From assembly GCA_026874595.1 (NCBI GenBank), contig CM049306.1, positions 106,902,142-106,966,141 on the forward strand: DNA of 64,000 nt, in the 5' to 3' direction. Under the pieces are notes generated by a model. That model did not search any database. It worked only from the letters and a program-made list of their open reading frames with translations, and was not told the origin of the DNA. This document shows, piece by piece, positions 12,660 through 22,836 of this stretch. The stretch comes from Sipunculus nudus. Its lineage: Eukaryota > Annelida > Sipuncula > Golfingiida > Sipunculidae. How positions within the stretch are numbered: position 1 is the stretch's first letter; each line of letters begins with the position of its first letter. The position numbers and the translations under genes were made by a program.

Positions 12660-14090
12660 AGCACTATTTGAAATGGTCTCAGCCATTGACTAACATACTA
12701 CAAGAACCAATGTCAGGGCTACCAACCTTAACTGGTCTCGGCTATTGACTAAAATACAACAAGAACCGATGTTAGGCCAACCATCCTACACTGGTCTCAG
12801 CCACTGACTAACATACAACAAGAACCAATGTTAGGCCTAACAACCTAAACTGGTCTCAGCTATTGACTAACATACAACAAGAATCAATGTTAGGCCAACC
12901 ATCCTACACTGGTCTCAGCCATTCACTAACATACAACAAGAACCAATGTCAGGCCTATCAACCTAAACTGGTCTCAGCCAATGACTAACATACAACAAGA
13001 ACCAATTTAGGCCTAACAACCTAAACTGGTCTCAGCTATTGACTAACATACAACAAGAACCAATGTTAGGCAAACCATCCTACTCTGGTCTCAGCCATTC
13101 ACTAACATACAACAAGAACCAATGTCAGGCCTACCAACAAAAACTGGTCTCAGGTATTGACTAACATACAACAAAAACCAATGTTAGGCCAACCAACCTA
13201 CACTGGTCTCAGCCATTCACTAACATACAACAAGAACCAATGTTAGGCCAACCATCCTACACTGGTCTCAGCCATTCACTAACATACTACAAGAACCAAT
13301 GTCAGGCCAACCAACCTAAACTGGTCTCAGCCATTCACTAACACACAACAAGAACCAATGTCAGGCCTACCAACCTAAACTGGTCTCAGCCATTCACTAA
13401 CACACTACAAGAACCAATGTCAGGCCAACCAACCTAAACTGGTCTCAGCCATTCACTAACACACAACAAGAACCAATGTCAGGCCAACCAACCTAAACTG
13501 GTCTCAGCCATTCACTAACATACAACAAGAACCAATGTTAGGCCAACCATCCTACACTGGTCTCAGCCATTCACTAACATACTACAAGAACCAATGTCAG
13601 GCCAACCAACCTAAACTGGTCTCAGCCATTCACTAACACACAACAAGAACCAATGTCAGGCCTACCAACCTAAACTATTCTCAGCCATTCACTAACATAC
13701 TACAAGAACCAATGTCAGGCCAACCAACCTAAACTGGTCTCAGCCATTCACTAACACACAACAAGAACCAATGTCAGGCCAACCAACCTAAACTGGTCTC
13801 AGCCATTCACTAACACACAACAAGAACCAATGTCAGGCCTACCAACCTAAACTGGTCTCAGCCATTCACTAACACACAACAAGAACCAATGTCAGGCCAA
13901 CCAACCTAAACTGGTCTCAGCCATTCACTTACACACAACAAGAACCAATGTCAGGCCAACCAACTTAAACTGGTCTCAGCCATTCACTGACATACTAGAA
14001 AAACCAATGTCAGGCCTACCAACCTAAACTGGCCTCAGCCATTCACTTACATACCACAAGAACCATATCTGGCCTACGGATCTTGACTGT
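12660..14090. repeat. 59-bp minisatellite, 24 copies
   Basis: The anchor word TGGTCTCAG or a close variant recurs 24 times from 12674 to 14030. Every step is 59 bp except one 58-bp step caused by a one-base deletion near 13006. The unit runs roughly TGGTCTCAGCCATTCACTAA, then CATACAACAAGAACCAATGT, then CAGGCCAACCAACCTAAAC. Because 59 is not a multiple of 3, the array cannot encode a periodic protein. In the left half, two variants (GCTATTGACT with CCTACCAACC, and GCCATTCACT with CCAACCATCC) tend to alternate, giving a dimer of about 118 bp. The right half is much more uniform. Confidence 0.95.
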
Positions 14091-14494
14091 CTCTAGGAAG
14101 CACTTGTATCACAAATCAAGCAAGGAGAGGAAGTTCAAACAACAGACAGATAAGCTTGTACATAAACCTTGCAGTTGTGGGCTCTAGACATGGGCATGGC
14201 AATGTTACATCACAGCCACTGCCTGAGATCTCTTCCACAATTAACTATCTCTGTAACTGCTTGAACTTGAGGAAAGATCTAATTTTTTATAGACCAGAAA
14301 AGTGACCTTTTGATTGCTCATATACAGTAAATCAAAACAGTTAACCTGAAGAACCTTTAACAGTTTAATATAGGGTGACTAATAATATATAATAGATCAG
14401 TAGTGTATGATAAACTCACAAATCAATATGGGAAACCTCAAATTTTTTTATAGTTCAGTAGTTTGCTTGTAGAACCTAGATAGATCTATTAAGT

Positions 14495-14655
14495 GAGACT
14501 GGAGAACCTTTGGCAGAACTTGCAGCGTGGCTGAAGAACCTTTGATAGATCTGTATAGTGTGGCTGAAGATCCCTTAACAGATCTGTATTGTGTGACAGA
14601 ACCCTTCATTGATCTGAATATTGTGGCTGAAGAATGTTAACAGATCAGCAAATTG
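14495..14655. repeat. Degenerate about 33-bp tandem repeat
   Basis: About five units of the type GTGGCTGAAGAACCTTTNA followed by AGATCTGTAT occur with spacing near 33 bp (units near 14504, 14537, 14569, 14601 and 14635). A further diverged unit may lie at about 14345. It is noncoding and is not related to the 59-bp array just upstream. Confidence 0.7.
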
Positions 14656-16225
14656 TAAGTGGAAAACCTTGACACATCAAGATACTGTGGTTGGCTTCAT
14701 ACTCGCGAGGCTGAAATTTCACAATTTCTCCATTTTTAATGTTTCCCAGGAGTTTCATTTTTGCGATCTAACCAGAACCTGTATCAAATCTTTGCCATAC
14801 CTGAGTGTATTATAAAATGAGTATAAGCCATTAGTTTGTGATATCCTTCTCATATAATGATGGGCCTGTACACACAGCACAGGTAGTTAAGTTCAAATTT
14901 AAGGGAACGTTTTCCCTATACCTGCATTGATGTAACTTATTATAAAATTTCTCACTGTTCTTATCTATTCCCACACAAGTACTGGCTACACTAAATAAGA
15001 AGGACACTTAATTGGCCAATTATTCCCAAGGCTTTCATTTGCACAATTATTTCCCAATTTGCCAATATCATGAAATTAAACCCTCGCGAACAAAAAGGCA
15101 ACCACAGTATTTTGTAGATGTCAGACTGATCTTTTTCATACACCAGTGAGTCTTTTCAGAAATTTAAACCTTAGGAAATAATCATTATATATCCTAAATG
15201 CTTCAGTTTTACTGCTTTTAAAGGTTTAATTGGACTGACAAGAATTACCATGTGACCAAGAATCAAATGCAGTCCACTTTAATTTCCCAAGCAGGCTCTT
15301 CAAATCAAATATTAATCAAATGATAGAGCAGATATTTATTTTGTGTAAACTTTTAAGGCAGTTAATGCTGTCATGTCTTAATGATAATATTTAACATAAG
15401 GTTCACTAACATTGTATGGATACATTTACAGTTACTGATTGTAACCTTTAAATCGGACTGAAATCTGACCACTGCCAGCACCAGTATAAGTTTTTTTTTT
15501 AAATACTAGTGCTGATGATGGATTTTAATTTTATGATTGATCATCAGTAAAAATCAGCTGACCTCTACTGACTGACAATTGGAAATAACTGGTTTTTTGA
15601 AGTAAGAATTTTTGGACCTTATATACACTGATACATTATCTCAACTGATATGTGGGCCTACATTCAGGCTAAAAATGCCATAAATCTATAGCCAACAGTT
15701 ACTTGGTAATTATATTCTTAGAAAACGCAGACTATTCTCTAGTTTGCTTGCATAATCATTGATGGATATAAATGCACACATTCCTTCATAACAAAGCCTT
15801 AGTTATGTGCAAATTTGCAATCGATTATAGCACTGCAAGATCAATCATCAATTACTAGTATAATCAGGATTTATATAAAAATAATACAGTAGACATAATA
15901 ACAGAACAATGAAAAAGTTAATATTTAAATATACTTTACATGGTACAGTAAATAAATTTCAGTATCCTTGACTGGTATTTTTTGTTTTCCTAATACATGC
16001 AAACCAAATATCAAATCCATACAACCTTGCAGTGTCCTGTCCAGCTTTAAATATATCTAGTTCACAGTGGCCTAGCATTAATTTAACAAAATGCCTCAAG
16101 TGCATGTTCACTTGTAAATGCATGCTCTTTATTGATCCTCATACATGCGGGTCAGAATCACAATTTACACACGGGTGCCGTATGTTTGTTGTTGTGTGGT
16201 GATCAATGAACTGTATTAGACATAC
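14656..16225. other. Noncoding gap, probable intron
   Basis: Unique-looking AT-rich DNA. A short plus-strand frame at 14621-14815 and others have no splice or homology support. No element ends or arrays are seen. Confidence 0.4.
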
Positions 16226-16320
16226 TTTGTAGTCACAAGGAGCAGCTCGGCGTCTGGATCTCCATTGACTTGAAGATCAAAACGACCGAGCTTGCTCACT
16301 ACTTCATATTCTGACAAAAT
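16226..16320 (-). CDS. Putative coding exon of the minus-strand gene
   Basis: The minus strand has an acceptor ...TTGATTACAG, 95 nt of open frame, and a donor GTATGTCT (16218-16225). The frame reads ILSEYEVVSKLGRFDLQVNG, then DPDAELLLVTT, then two bases AA. GC content rises relative to the flanks, and the amino-acid mix is that of a folded protein. The leftover AA is completed by the first base of exon 11117-11207, so the splice keeps the frame. The exon starts in phase 0, so the start codon must be upstream. It could follow directly from the phase-0 first exon at 41035-41178, or from an unseen exon after the promoter near 19.8 kb. The family is not recognised. Confidence 0.55.
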
Positions 16321-16716
16321 CTGTAATCAACTAATCATTTTCTAAACTACAGGTATAAACCTAAAAAGATCCAAAACCATGGTTTAGGAAAATATATTTA
16401 TATTCAAGTTCCTAAGATAGTTTGATATGAAATATAACCACTGGGTAATAATGTTCACCCGACATATTACATAAATTCTATCAGGGTTATTGTTTTGTCA
16501 ATTTTATCATATGCAATTACTGTATTTTTGAAGGGTCCAGGGAATAATTACAAGAAAAAAATAAATTAGCAAACATATCTAAACATGGCAAAATTAATAT
16601 CAGTTTATGTCTTTCAGTTTGATTTAGAAGTTTAAGCATCTTCTTTACTTGAGCCTTTGATGTTATGCCTAGCTATCAGGATAATTATTAGGTCTATTTG
16701 GATCACAATATTACAA
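16321..16716. other. Noncoding gap, probable intron
   Basis: AT-rich, with no repeats seen. An ATG in a strong context (AAACCATGG on the minus strand near 16375) opens only a 12-codon frame before a stop and has no good donor, so I do not call a start there. Confidence 0.3.
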
Positions 16717-17790
16717 ACTAGAATACAGATAGTCGACAAGCGACCAAGTGTATCCACCAAAATCAGAGTAAGACGGGTGAAGTGAGGCATGGATTGGGTG
16801 GCAAGGGGAAATAAGAGTTACATGTGTTACATATTAGAATGGATGTCTGCCACGTAAACATGATTGTAGGTGGCGCCACTTAATATTTGAACAAGAAACT
16901 ATCCAAGATGTATACACGTGCAAAATTTCAGGGTGAAAAGTCAAACCACTGCAAACATATGAGTGATTTTATCCCACAGCAGACAAACAGATGGACGCTG
17001 TGCAAAAATGGCTGCAGGTGGCGCCACCATTTTTGTGTATGTTATAAAGCTATCCAAGGGCTACATTTGTGTAAAATATTTTTTCCTGATTGGTCAAACG
17101 AGTCCGGAAATATAAGCATTAATGTCTGCAGCGTGAACATGAATGAAGCTGGCGCTACCTGTCATGAAATCAAGAATGCTATCCAGGATGTATACACATG
17201 CCGAATAACAGGTAATTTGGTCAAACAACTGCAGAGATATGAGTGATTTAAACCCAAGGCAGACAAACAGATGGACGCTGTGCAAAAATGGCTGCAGGTG
17301 CGCCACCATTTTTGTGTATGTTATAAAGCTATCCAAGGGCTACATTTGTGTAAAAAAATTTTTTCCTGATTGGTCGAACGAGTCCTAAGATATAAGCATG
17401 AATGTCCACAGTGTGAACGTATTTGTAGGTGGTGCCACCTGTCATAAAATCAAGAAAACCATGTGGGATGTATACGCATGCCAAATTTCAGGTAATTTCG
17501 TCAAACCACAGCAGAGATATGAGTGATTTAAACCCAAGATTGTTTAAATGGTTGGTTCACGAGATATGTGGATTTATGTGTGGAAAAAGATGCACAAATG
17601 GACGCTGGGCAGAGAGGAAAGTCAGAGGTCAAGGCCAATTGGTTAGGCACCAGTTCACATGTGACCCGATAATTGGTGTAAGTTTCGGAAAAATCAGTGC
17701 AGTAGTCTCTGAGGAGTTCTCCGGAAACTAACACCGTGGCGGCGGCGGAACCCGGTCAAAAACAGTATCCGCGAAACGTTTGGCGGATAC
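16717..17790. mobile_element. Helitron-like element, family B, copy 1
   Basis: The left edge ACTAGAATAC is followed by the hairpin AGTCG-acaag-CGAC and GTATCCACC. The right edge is the hairpin GTATCCGC (17765-17772) with GCGGATAC (17783-17790), preceded by a short GGCGGCGGCGG microsatellite. The interior holds two copies of a roughly 280-bp module (CAGATGGACGCTGTGC at about 16988 and 17268), with the palindrome GGTGGCGCCACC at 17017-17028 and near-palindromes elsewhere. Short ORFs here (for example 119 codons at 16887-17246) recur in the duplicated copy and carry no recognisable domain. No transposition protein is encoded. Confidence 0.7.
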
Positions 17791-18182
17791 ATATATAGCT
17801 GCCATACTAAAACAATTCAATTAAGAAGTTCTAATGTTTAGAGTTTCTAAATTATAGCTAATAGCTAATAAAACAGGCAACTGAAAGCACTAGACCGGAA
17901 TTGATTAGCAAACTGCCAATCTAATCCAGGTTTCAGTGAAGTTTCCATTGCTTAAAAGTAATAACATTACTATTAATTTGAAAAATACATTAGCCAAGCT
18001 GTTTTTTTCTGTCACATATTTTTTTAACAAACATCTGAAAATAAATTAGTTGAGTGCAAGTAACCTACTGTATACAAAATTTCCCCCTAGGCCCTAACAG
18101 GTGAAAAAATAACCAGATTAAACTCTATATGACACCTAACACAGATCCTGGTGTCGCCACCATATCTGCACAGTACATAATG
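17096..18182. repeat. 1087-bp tandem duplication, copy 1
   Basis: Landmarks at 17096, 17424, 17731 and 17765 all recur exactly 1087 bp later. The unit includes the right half of the family B element, with its terminal hairpin, plus about 390 bp of flanking DNA ending in CAGTACATAATGA. By eye the two copies differ at only a handful of positions, so the event is recent or the copies are being homogenised. Confidence 0.95.
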
Positions 18183-19269
18183 AAACGAGTCCGGAAATAT
18201 AAGCATTAATGTCTGCAGCGTGAACATGAATGAAGCTGGCGCTACCTGTCATGAAATCAAGAATGCTATCCAGGATGTATACACATGCCGAATAACAGGT
18301 AATTTGGTCAAACAACTGCAGAGATATGAGTGATTTAAACCCAAGGCAGACAAACAGATGGACGCTGTGCAAAATTGGCTGCAGGTGCGCCACCATTTTT
18401 GTGTATGTTATAAAGCTATCCAAGGGCTACATTTGTGTAAAAAAATTTTTTCCTGATTGGTCGAACGAGTCCTAAGATATAACCATGAATGTCCACAGCG
18501 TGAACGTATTTGTAGGTGGTGCCACCTGTCATAAAATCAAGAAAACCATGTGGGATGTATACGCATGCCAAATTTCAGGCAATTTCGTCAAACCACTGCA
18601 GAGATATGAGTGATTTTAACCCAAGATTGTTTAAATGGTTGGTTCACGAGATATGTGGATTTATGTGTGGAAAAAGATGCACAAATGGACGCTGGGCAGA
18701 GAGGAAAGTCAGAGGTCAAGGCCAATTGGTTAGGCACCAGTTCACATGTGACCCGATAATTGGTGTAAGTTTCGGAAAAATCAGTGCAGTAGTCTCTGAG
18801 GAGTTCTCCGGAAACTAACACCGTGGCGGCGGCGGAACCCGGTCAAAAACAGTATCCGCGAAACGTTTGGCGGATACATATATAGCTGCCATACCAAAAC
18901 AATTCAATTAAGAAGTTCTAATGTTTAGAGTTTCTAAATTATAGCTAATAGCTAATAAAACAGGCAACTGAAAGCACTAGACCGGAATTGATTAGCAAAC
19001 TGCCAATCTAATCCAGGTTTCAGTGAAGTTTCCATTGCTTAAAAGTAATAACATTACTATTAATTTGAAAAATACATTAGCCAAGCTGTTTTTTTCTGTC
19101 ACATATTTTTTTAACAAACATCTGAAAATAAATTAGTTGAGTGCAAGTAACCTACTGTATACAAAATTTCCCCCTAGGCCCTAACAGGTGAAAAAATAAC
19201 CAGATTAAACTCTATATGACACCTAACACAGATCCTGGTGTCGCCACCATATCTGCACAGTACATAATG
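18183..19269. repeat. 1087-bp tandem duplication, copy 2
   Basis: Head-to-tail second copy of 17096-18182. It contains a second family B right end (hairpin 18852-18877) without a matching left end, which shows that the duplication followed the family B insertion. The breakpoint joins CATAATGA to AACGAGTCC, with at most a few bases of shared sequence. The 77-100 codon ORFs in both copies are shadows of the repeat. Confidence 0.95.
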
Positions 19270-19688
19270 ATTAGTTTATTCGCGCTTTTGCAACATATCT
19301 CAAGTACAGTGAAATACAACAAATGGGATCTGATAAAATTCTAAACTGATTATAAATTTACGTCTTTGGTAGTATATTCTGGTCCATTAAAATGTTATAA
19401 ATTTATGCAAATATGATAAACTAGTTCAGCTGTTTTATTTCAATTCTGAACTTCTTAAATAATTAAGTAGTAAGCGCTATATAATAATTAGTAGGCAAAG
19501 TGAGTACAAATTACTACAATGATAAAGTAAGATTTAATTTAACAAATTTCATAAACTATGGTCAAGAAATCAAAGGAGCATGTCAGCTTATGATGGTAGC
19601 ATCAGAAAATCCGAAGAATGGATGACCATTAGATTTCTTAAGCAGTTTTACTATACATGCAGTATAACAATATATATATATCCCTTAC

Positions 19689-19783
19689 CTCCGCTGTATC
19701 TTAGTAAATGAGTTTCACACACTGTGGAATCCTCTCTGTTACACAGTCAATTATCAGCACAAACTGGTAGATCTGGATTATTG
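19689..19783 (-). other. Candidate untranslated first exon with consensus donor
   Basis: On the minus strand a consensus donor GAG|GTAAGG lies at 19684-19689, about 95 bases downstream of the start site predicted from the TATA box at 19807-19813. The exon contains no ATG, so it would be 5' untranslated. It lies upstream of and on the same strand as the putative exons at 16320, 11207, 5947 and 2494, which makes it a candidate first exon for that gene. There is no transcript evidence. Confidence 0.35.
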
Positions 19784-19806
19784 CCTCTCACCCTTGTGAG
19801 CAATGC

Positions 19807-19873
19807 TTTTATAGTTTATGGCTAGAGGATTATAAGTGAGTGACTTATTACACCTACTGTGTGATGGTCCAAT
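19807..19873 (-). promoter_or_regulatory. Candidate TATA/CCAAT promoter (minus strand)
   Basis: On the minus strand TATAAAAG sits at 19806-19813, and a CCAAT element in inverted orientation (ATTGG, 19869-19873) lies about 60 bp upstream of it. A start site would be expected near 19780. The context is unique DNA, free of the repeat families on either side. Both motifs are short and AT-rich DNA gives many chance TATA matches. It is the combination with the donor at 19689 that makes it worth listing. Confidence 0.35.
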
Positions 19874-20511
19874 CAAATGCATGCCTGCTGGAGTGAGGAT
19901 GGAAGTAACATTCCAATTTTAATTATGTAAATAGTCAATGAGGCATGACTTTCTGTCATTTACCTGTGCCTCACCAATCTACAATGTTTATTTAATAATT
20001 ACCCCTGATTAGTTTTCCAGAAGACTCCAGCATTATGATATAAACAATGCTTCACCCATGTACCAAGTTACTGACCCATGCCATCATGTGTGTCAACCAC
20101 CAAAATGGATTAGTGTTTTCGTAACACTTGTCCCCATGTGTATCTAGTTGCTACAGCACTACAACAGGTGAGACAATGGCTATTAGCTGAAGTACTGGAA
20201 GTTATTACTTGTTAACAGGGATGAACTTAGGGCAAAATACATGTGCAAATTTCACTGGGCCTCAAGTTTCATTCTTACATGTCTCAGAGAAGGGATGGTT
20301 ATGTGTTTAAAACCTAAATGGGCAAGTGAAAACAGTTTTGGGCAGTTGAATGTATGAAGTGGGCACAGTCAGGTATGAAAAACAGGCATATGTTATACTG
20401 AACAACTAGACGTACTGATCCCAAAGCCCAGTAGGCATAACTAAGGCTTATAATTAATTATTCTTTCATAATTAACCTGCTTTGTAGCAATGTACGCAAA
20501 ACATCCCAATA
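19874..20511. other. Unique noncoding DNA
   Basis: I see no element ends, tandem repeats or credible exons. It separates the candidate promoter from the family A element. Confidence 0.35.
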
Positions 20512-22836
20512 ACTAGACATTTCTTGGCACCGCAGGTGCCAGAGTATCCCCAGATATAGTAGGCCCCCACCCCCTTTATAAATAGACCCCCATTTTTAGC
20601 AGCATATACTGACACTTGGCATATTTATTGTTTCTTCCATCTAACAATCCACAATCTTCTTGAAGATGTTGGTCCTGGGACCTTGATCTTTTTAAAGATG
20701 TGTCCTGTGACCTTGACCTTTGACCTCATGACCCCAAAATTAATTCTGGTCTTGCTTTTCCAATGGGACATATACAAGTCAAGTTTGAAATCCATACATC
20801 AATAAAAGCAGGAATTATCATCCAGAAACTAAATTTTGGACTGATGGCTCCTGTGACCTTCACCTTTGACCTTGTGACCTCAAAATTGATAGGGGTCTTC
20901 CACTCTTGGCAGGTGAACTATATGTGCAAGATGAAAGATCTGAGATGAATTGTTTGGCTGAAAATGCATCCACAATCTTTTTAAAGAGGTTTCCTGTGAC
21001 CTTGACCTTTGACCTCATGACCCCAAAATCAATTCAGGTCTTGCTTTTCCAATGGGTCAAATACAAGTCGAGTTTGAAATCCATACATCAATAAAAGAAG
21101 GAATTATCATCTAGAAACTAATTTTTGGACAGATGGCTCCTGTGACCTTCACCTTTGACCTTGTGACCTCAAAATTGATAGGGTTCTTCCTCTCTTGGCA
21201 GGTGAACTATATGTGCAAGATGAAAGATCTGAGATGAAATGTTTGGCTGAAAATGCATCCACATCTTTTTAAAGGTGTGTCCTGTGACCTTGACCTTTGA
21301 CCTCATAACCTCAAAATCAATTTGGGTCTTGCTTTCCCAATGGGACATATATAAGTCAAGTTTGAAATTCATACATCAATAAAAGCAGGAATTATCATCC
21401 AGAAACTAATTTTTGGATGGATGGCTCCTGTGACCTTCACCTTTGACCTTGTGACCTCAAAATTGATAGGGGTCTTCCACTCTCGGCAGGTGAACTATAT
21501 GTGCAAGATGAAAGATCTGAGATGAATTGTTTGGCTGAAAAAGCATCCACAATCTTTTTAAAGAGGTTTCCTGTGACCTTGACCTTTGACCTCATGACCC
21601 CAAAATCAATTTGGGTTATGCTTTTCCAATGGGACATATACAAGTCAAGTTTGAAATCCATACATCAATAAAAGCAGGAATTATCATCCAGAAACTAATT
21701 TTTGGACAGATGGCTCCTGTGACCTTCACCTTTGACCTTGTGACCTCAAAACTGATAGGGGTCTTCCTCTATTGGCAGATGACTTACATGTGCAAGATGA
21801 AAGGTCTGAGATGAAATGTTTGGCTTAAAATGCATCCACAGTATCTTTTAAAATGCCCGTCCTGTGACCTTGACCTTTGACCTCATGACCCCAAAATCAA
21901 TTGGAGTCTTGCTTTTTCAATGGGACATATATAAGTCAAGTTTAAAATCAATACATCAATAAAAGCAGGAATTATCATCCAGAAACTAATTTTTGGACAG
22001 ATAGCTCCTGTGGCCTTGACCTTTGACCTTGTGACCCCAAAATTTATATGGATCATCCACTATTGGCAAGTGAGCTATATATTAAAGATGGAAGACCTAG
22101 GATGAAAGTTTGGCTTAAAATGCATCCACAGTATCTTTTAAAATGCCAGTCCAGTGACCTTGACCTTTGACCTCATGACCCTAGAACCTATAGGGTTCTT
22201 ACTTTAGTGGTGGGCCATACATAAGTCATGTTTGAAATCCATATGGCTATCAACACTGGAGATATCATAAGAGGTGTGTAATTTTCACCATATATGGCAA
22301 TATTCAAGGTCAAGGCCACTGTCATAGGAAAGGTCATGACCCCAATTTAAATAAACATCATCCCATAACCCATACCTATGTATATGCATAATATAAAAGA
22401 AATCTGTCCATTAGTTTTTGACTTACAATGCTCACAGTACTGTAAGGTAGCAATTTTGGGGGTATTAAATGGCACGAAAACAAGTAAAGAATAATAGGTG
22501 GCGCCACCAGTTTCTGGAACATGACAACCCTATCCATGATCTTCCATCAACTTGATTTTGGGATAAATCCATGCAAGATTTCTTGAGATATTAAAGAATT
22601 TGTGTGATTTTCCCCAAAATTGGACCTATTCAAGGTCAGGGACACTCTCTTAGTAAAGGTCATGACCTCATTTTAAATAGGCGTCGTCCTCTCACCCATA
22701 TCTATACATAAACCAAATTTGGTAAAGTTCCGTGAAATATTTTTTGGGTTATCGCGCCAACAAGATTTATATGCGGCGGCGGCGGCGGCGGGACCGGTAT
22801 GAAAACATAGTATCCCCCGACTTTGTCTGGGGATAC
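20512..22836. mobile_element. Helitron-like element, family A, copy 1 (full length)
   Basis: The left edge ACTAGACATTTCT is followed by the hairpin TGGCACC-gca-GGTGCCA (20525-20541) and GTATCCCCAGA (20544-20554). The right edge is GTATCCCC (22810-22817) pairing with GGGGATAC (22829-22836), and TCTGGGGATAC complements the left subterminal repeat. A short GCG microsatellite precedes the right hairpin. The interior has three parts: a C-rich tract, a 289-bp tandem array with nuclear-receptor-like half-sites (separate entry), and a 3' block with GGTGGCGCCACC (22497-22508) and AGGTCATGACCT (22657-22668). It has no coding capacity. On the minus strand it reads as a canonical Helitron 3' end: hairpin, nine bases, then CTAG followed by T. 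Confidence 0.8.
20690..22200. repeat. 289-bp tandem array carrying nuclear-receptor-type half-sites
   Basis: Unit starts (CCTGTGACCTTGACC) fall at 20704, 20993, 21281, 21570 and 21861, with a diverged one at 22151, giving a period of 288-291. Each unit is a dimer of two related monomers of about 145 bp, one with GTGACCTTGACCTTTGACC and one with GTGACCTTCACCTTTGACC. On the minus strand each monomer reads as four direct AGGTCA-like half-sites spaced 2, 1 and 0 bp. The repeated 61-74 codon ORFs on both strands are shadows of this array. Confidence 0.9.

Noticed and set aside
12660-14090. CRISPR-like array
   Set aside because: The units are contiguous 59-bp repeats with no unique spacers, and the context is eukaryotic. 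It is a minisatellite.
20763-22000. Repeated plus-strand ORFs of about 61-67 codons with MGHIQVKFEIHTSIKAG-type starts
   Set aside because: They recur once per 289-bp array unit in all family A copies, are open on both strands, and follow the repeat sequence. They are shadows of the tandem repeat with no sign of selection that I can see.
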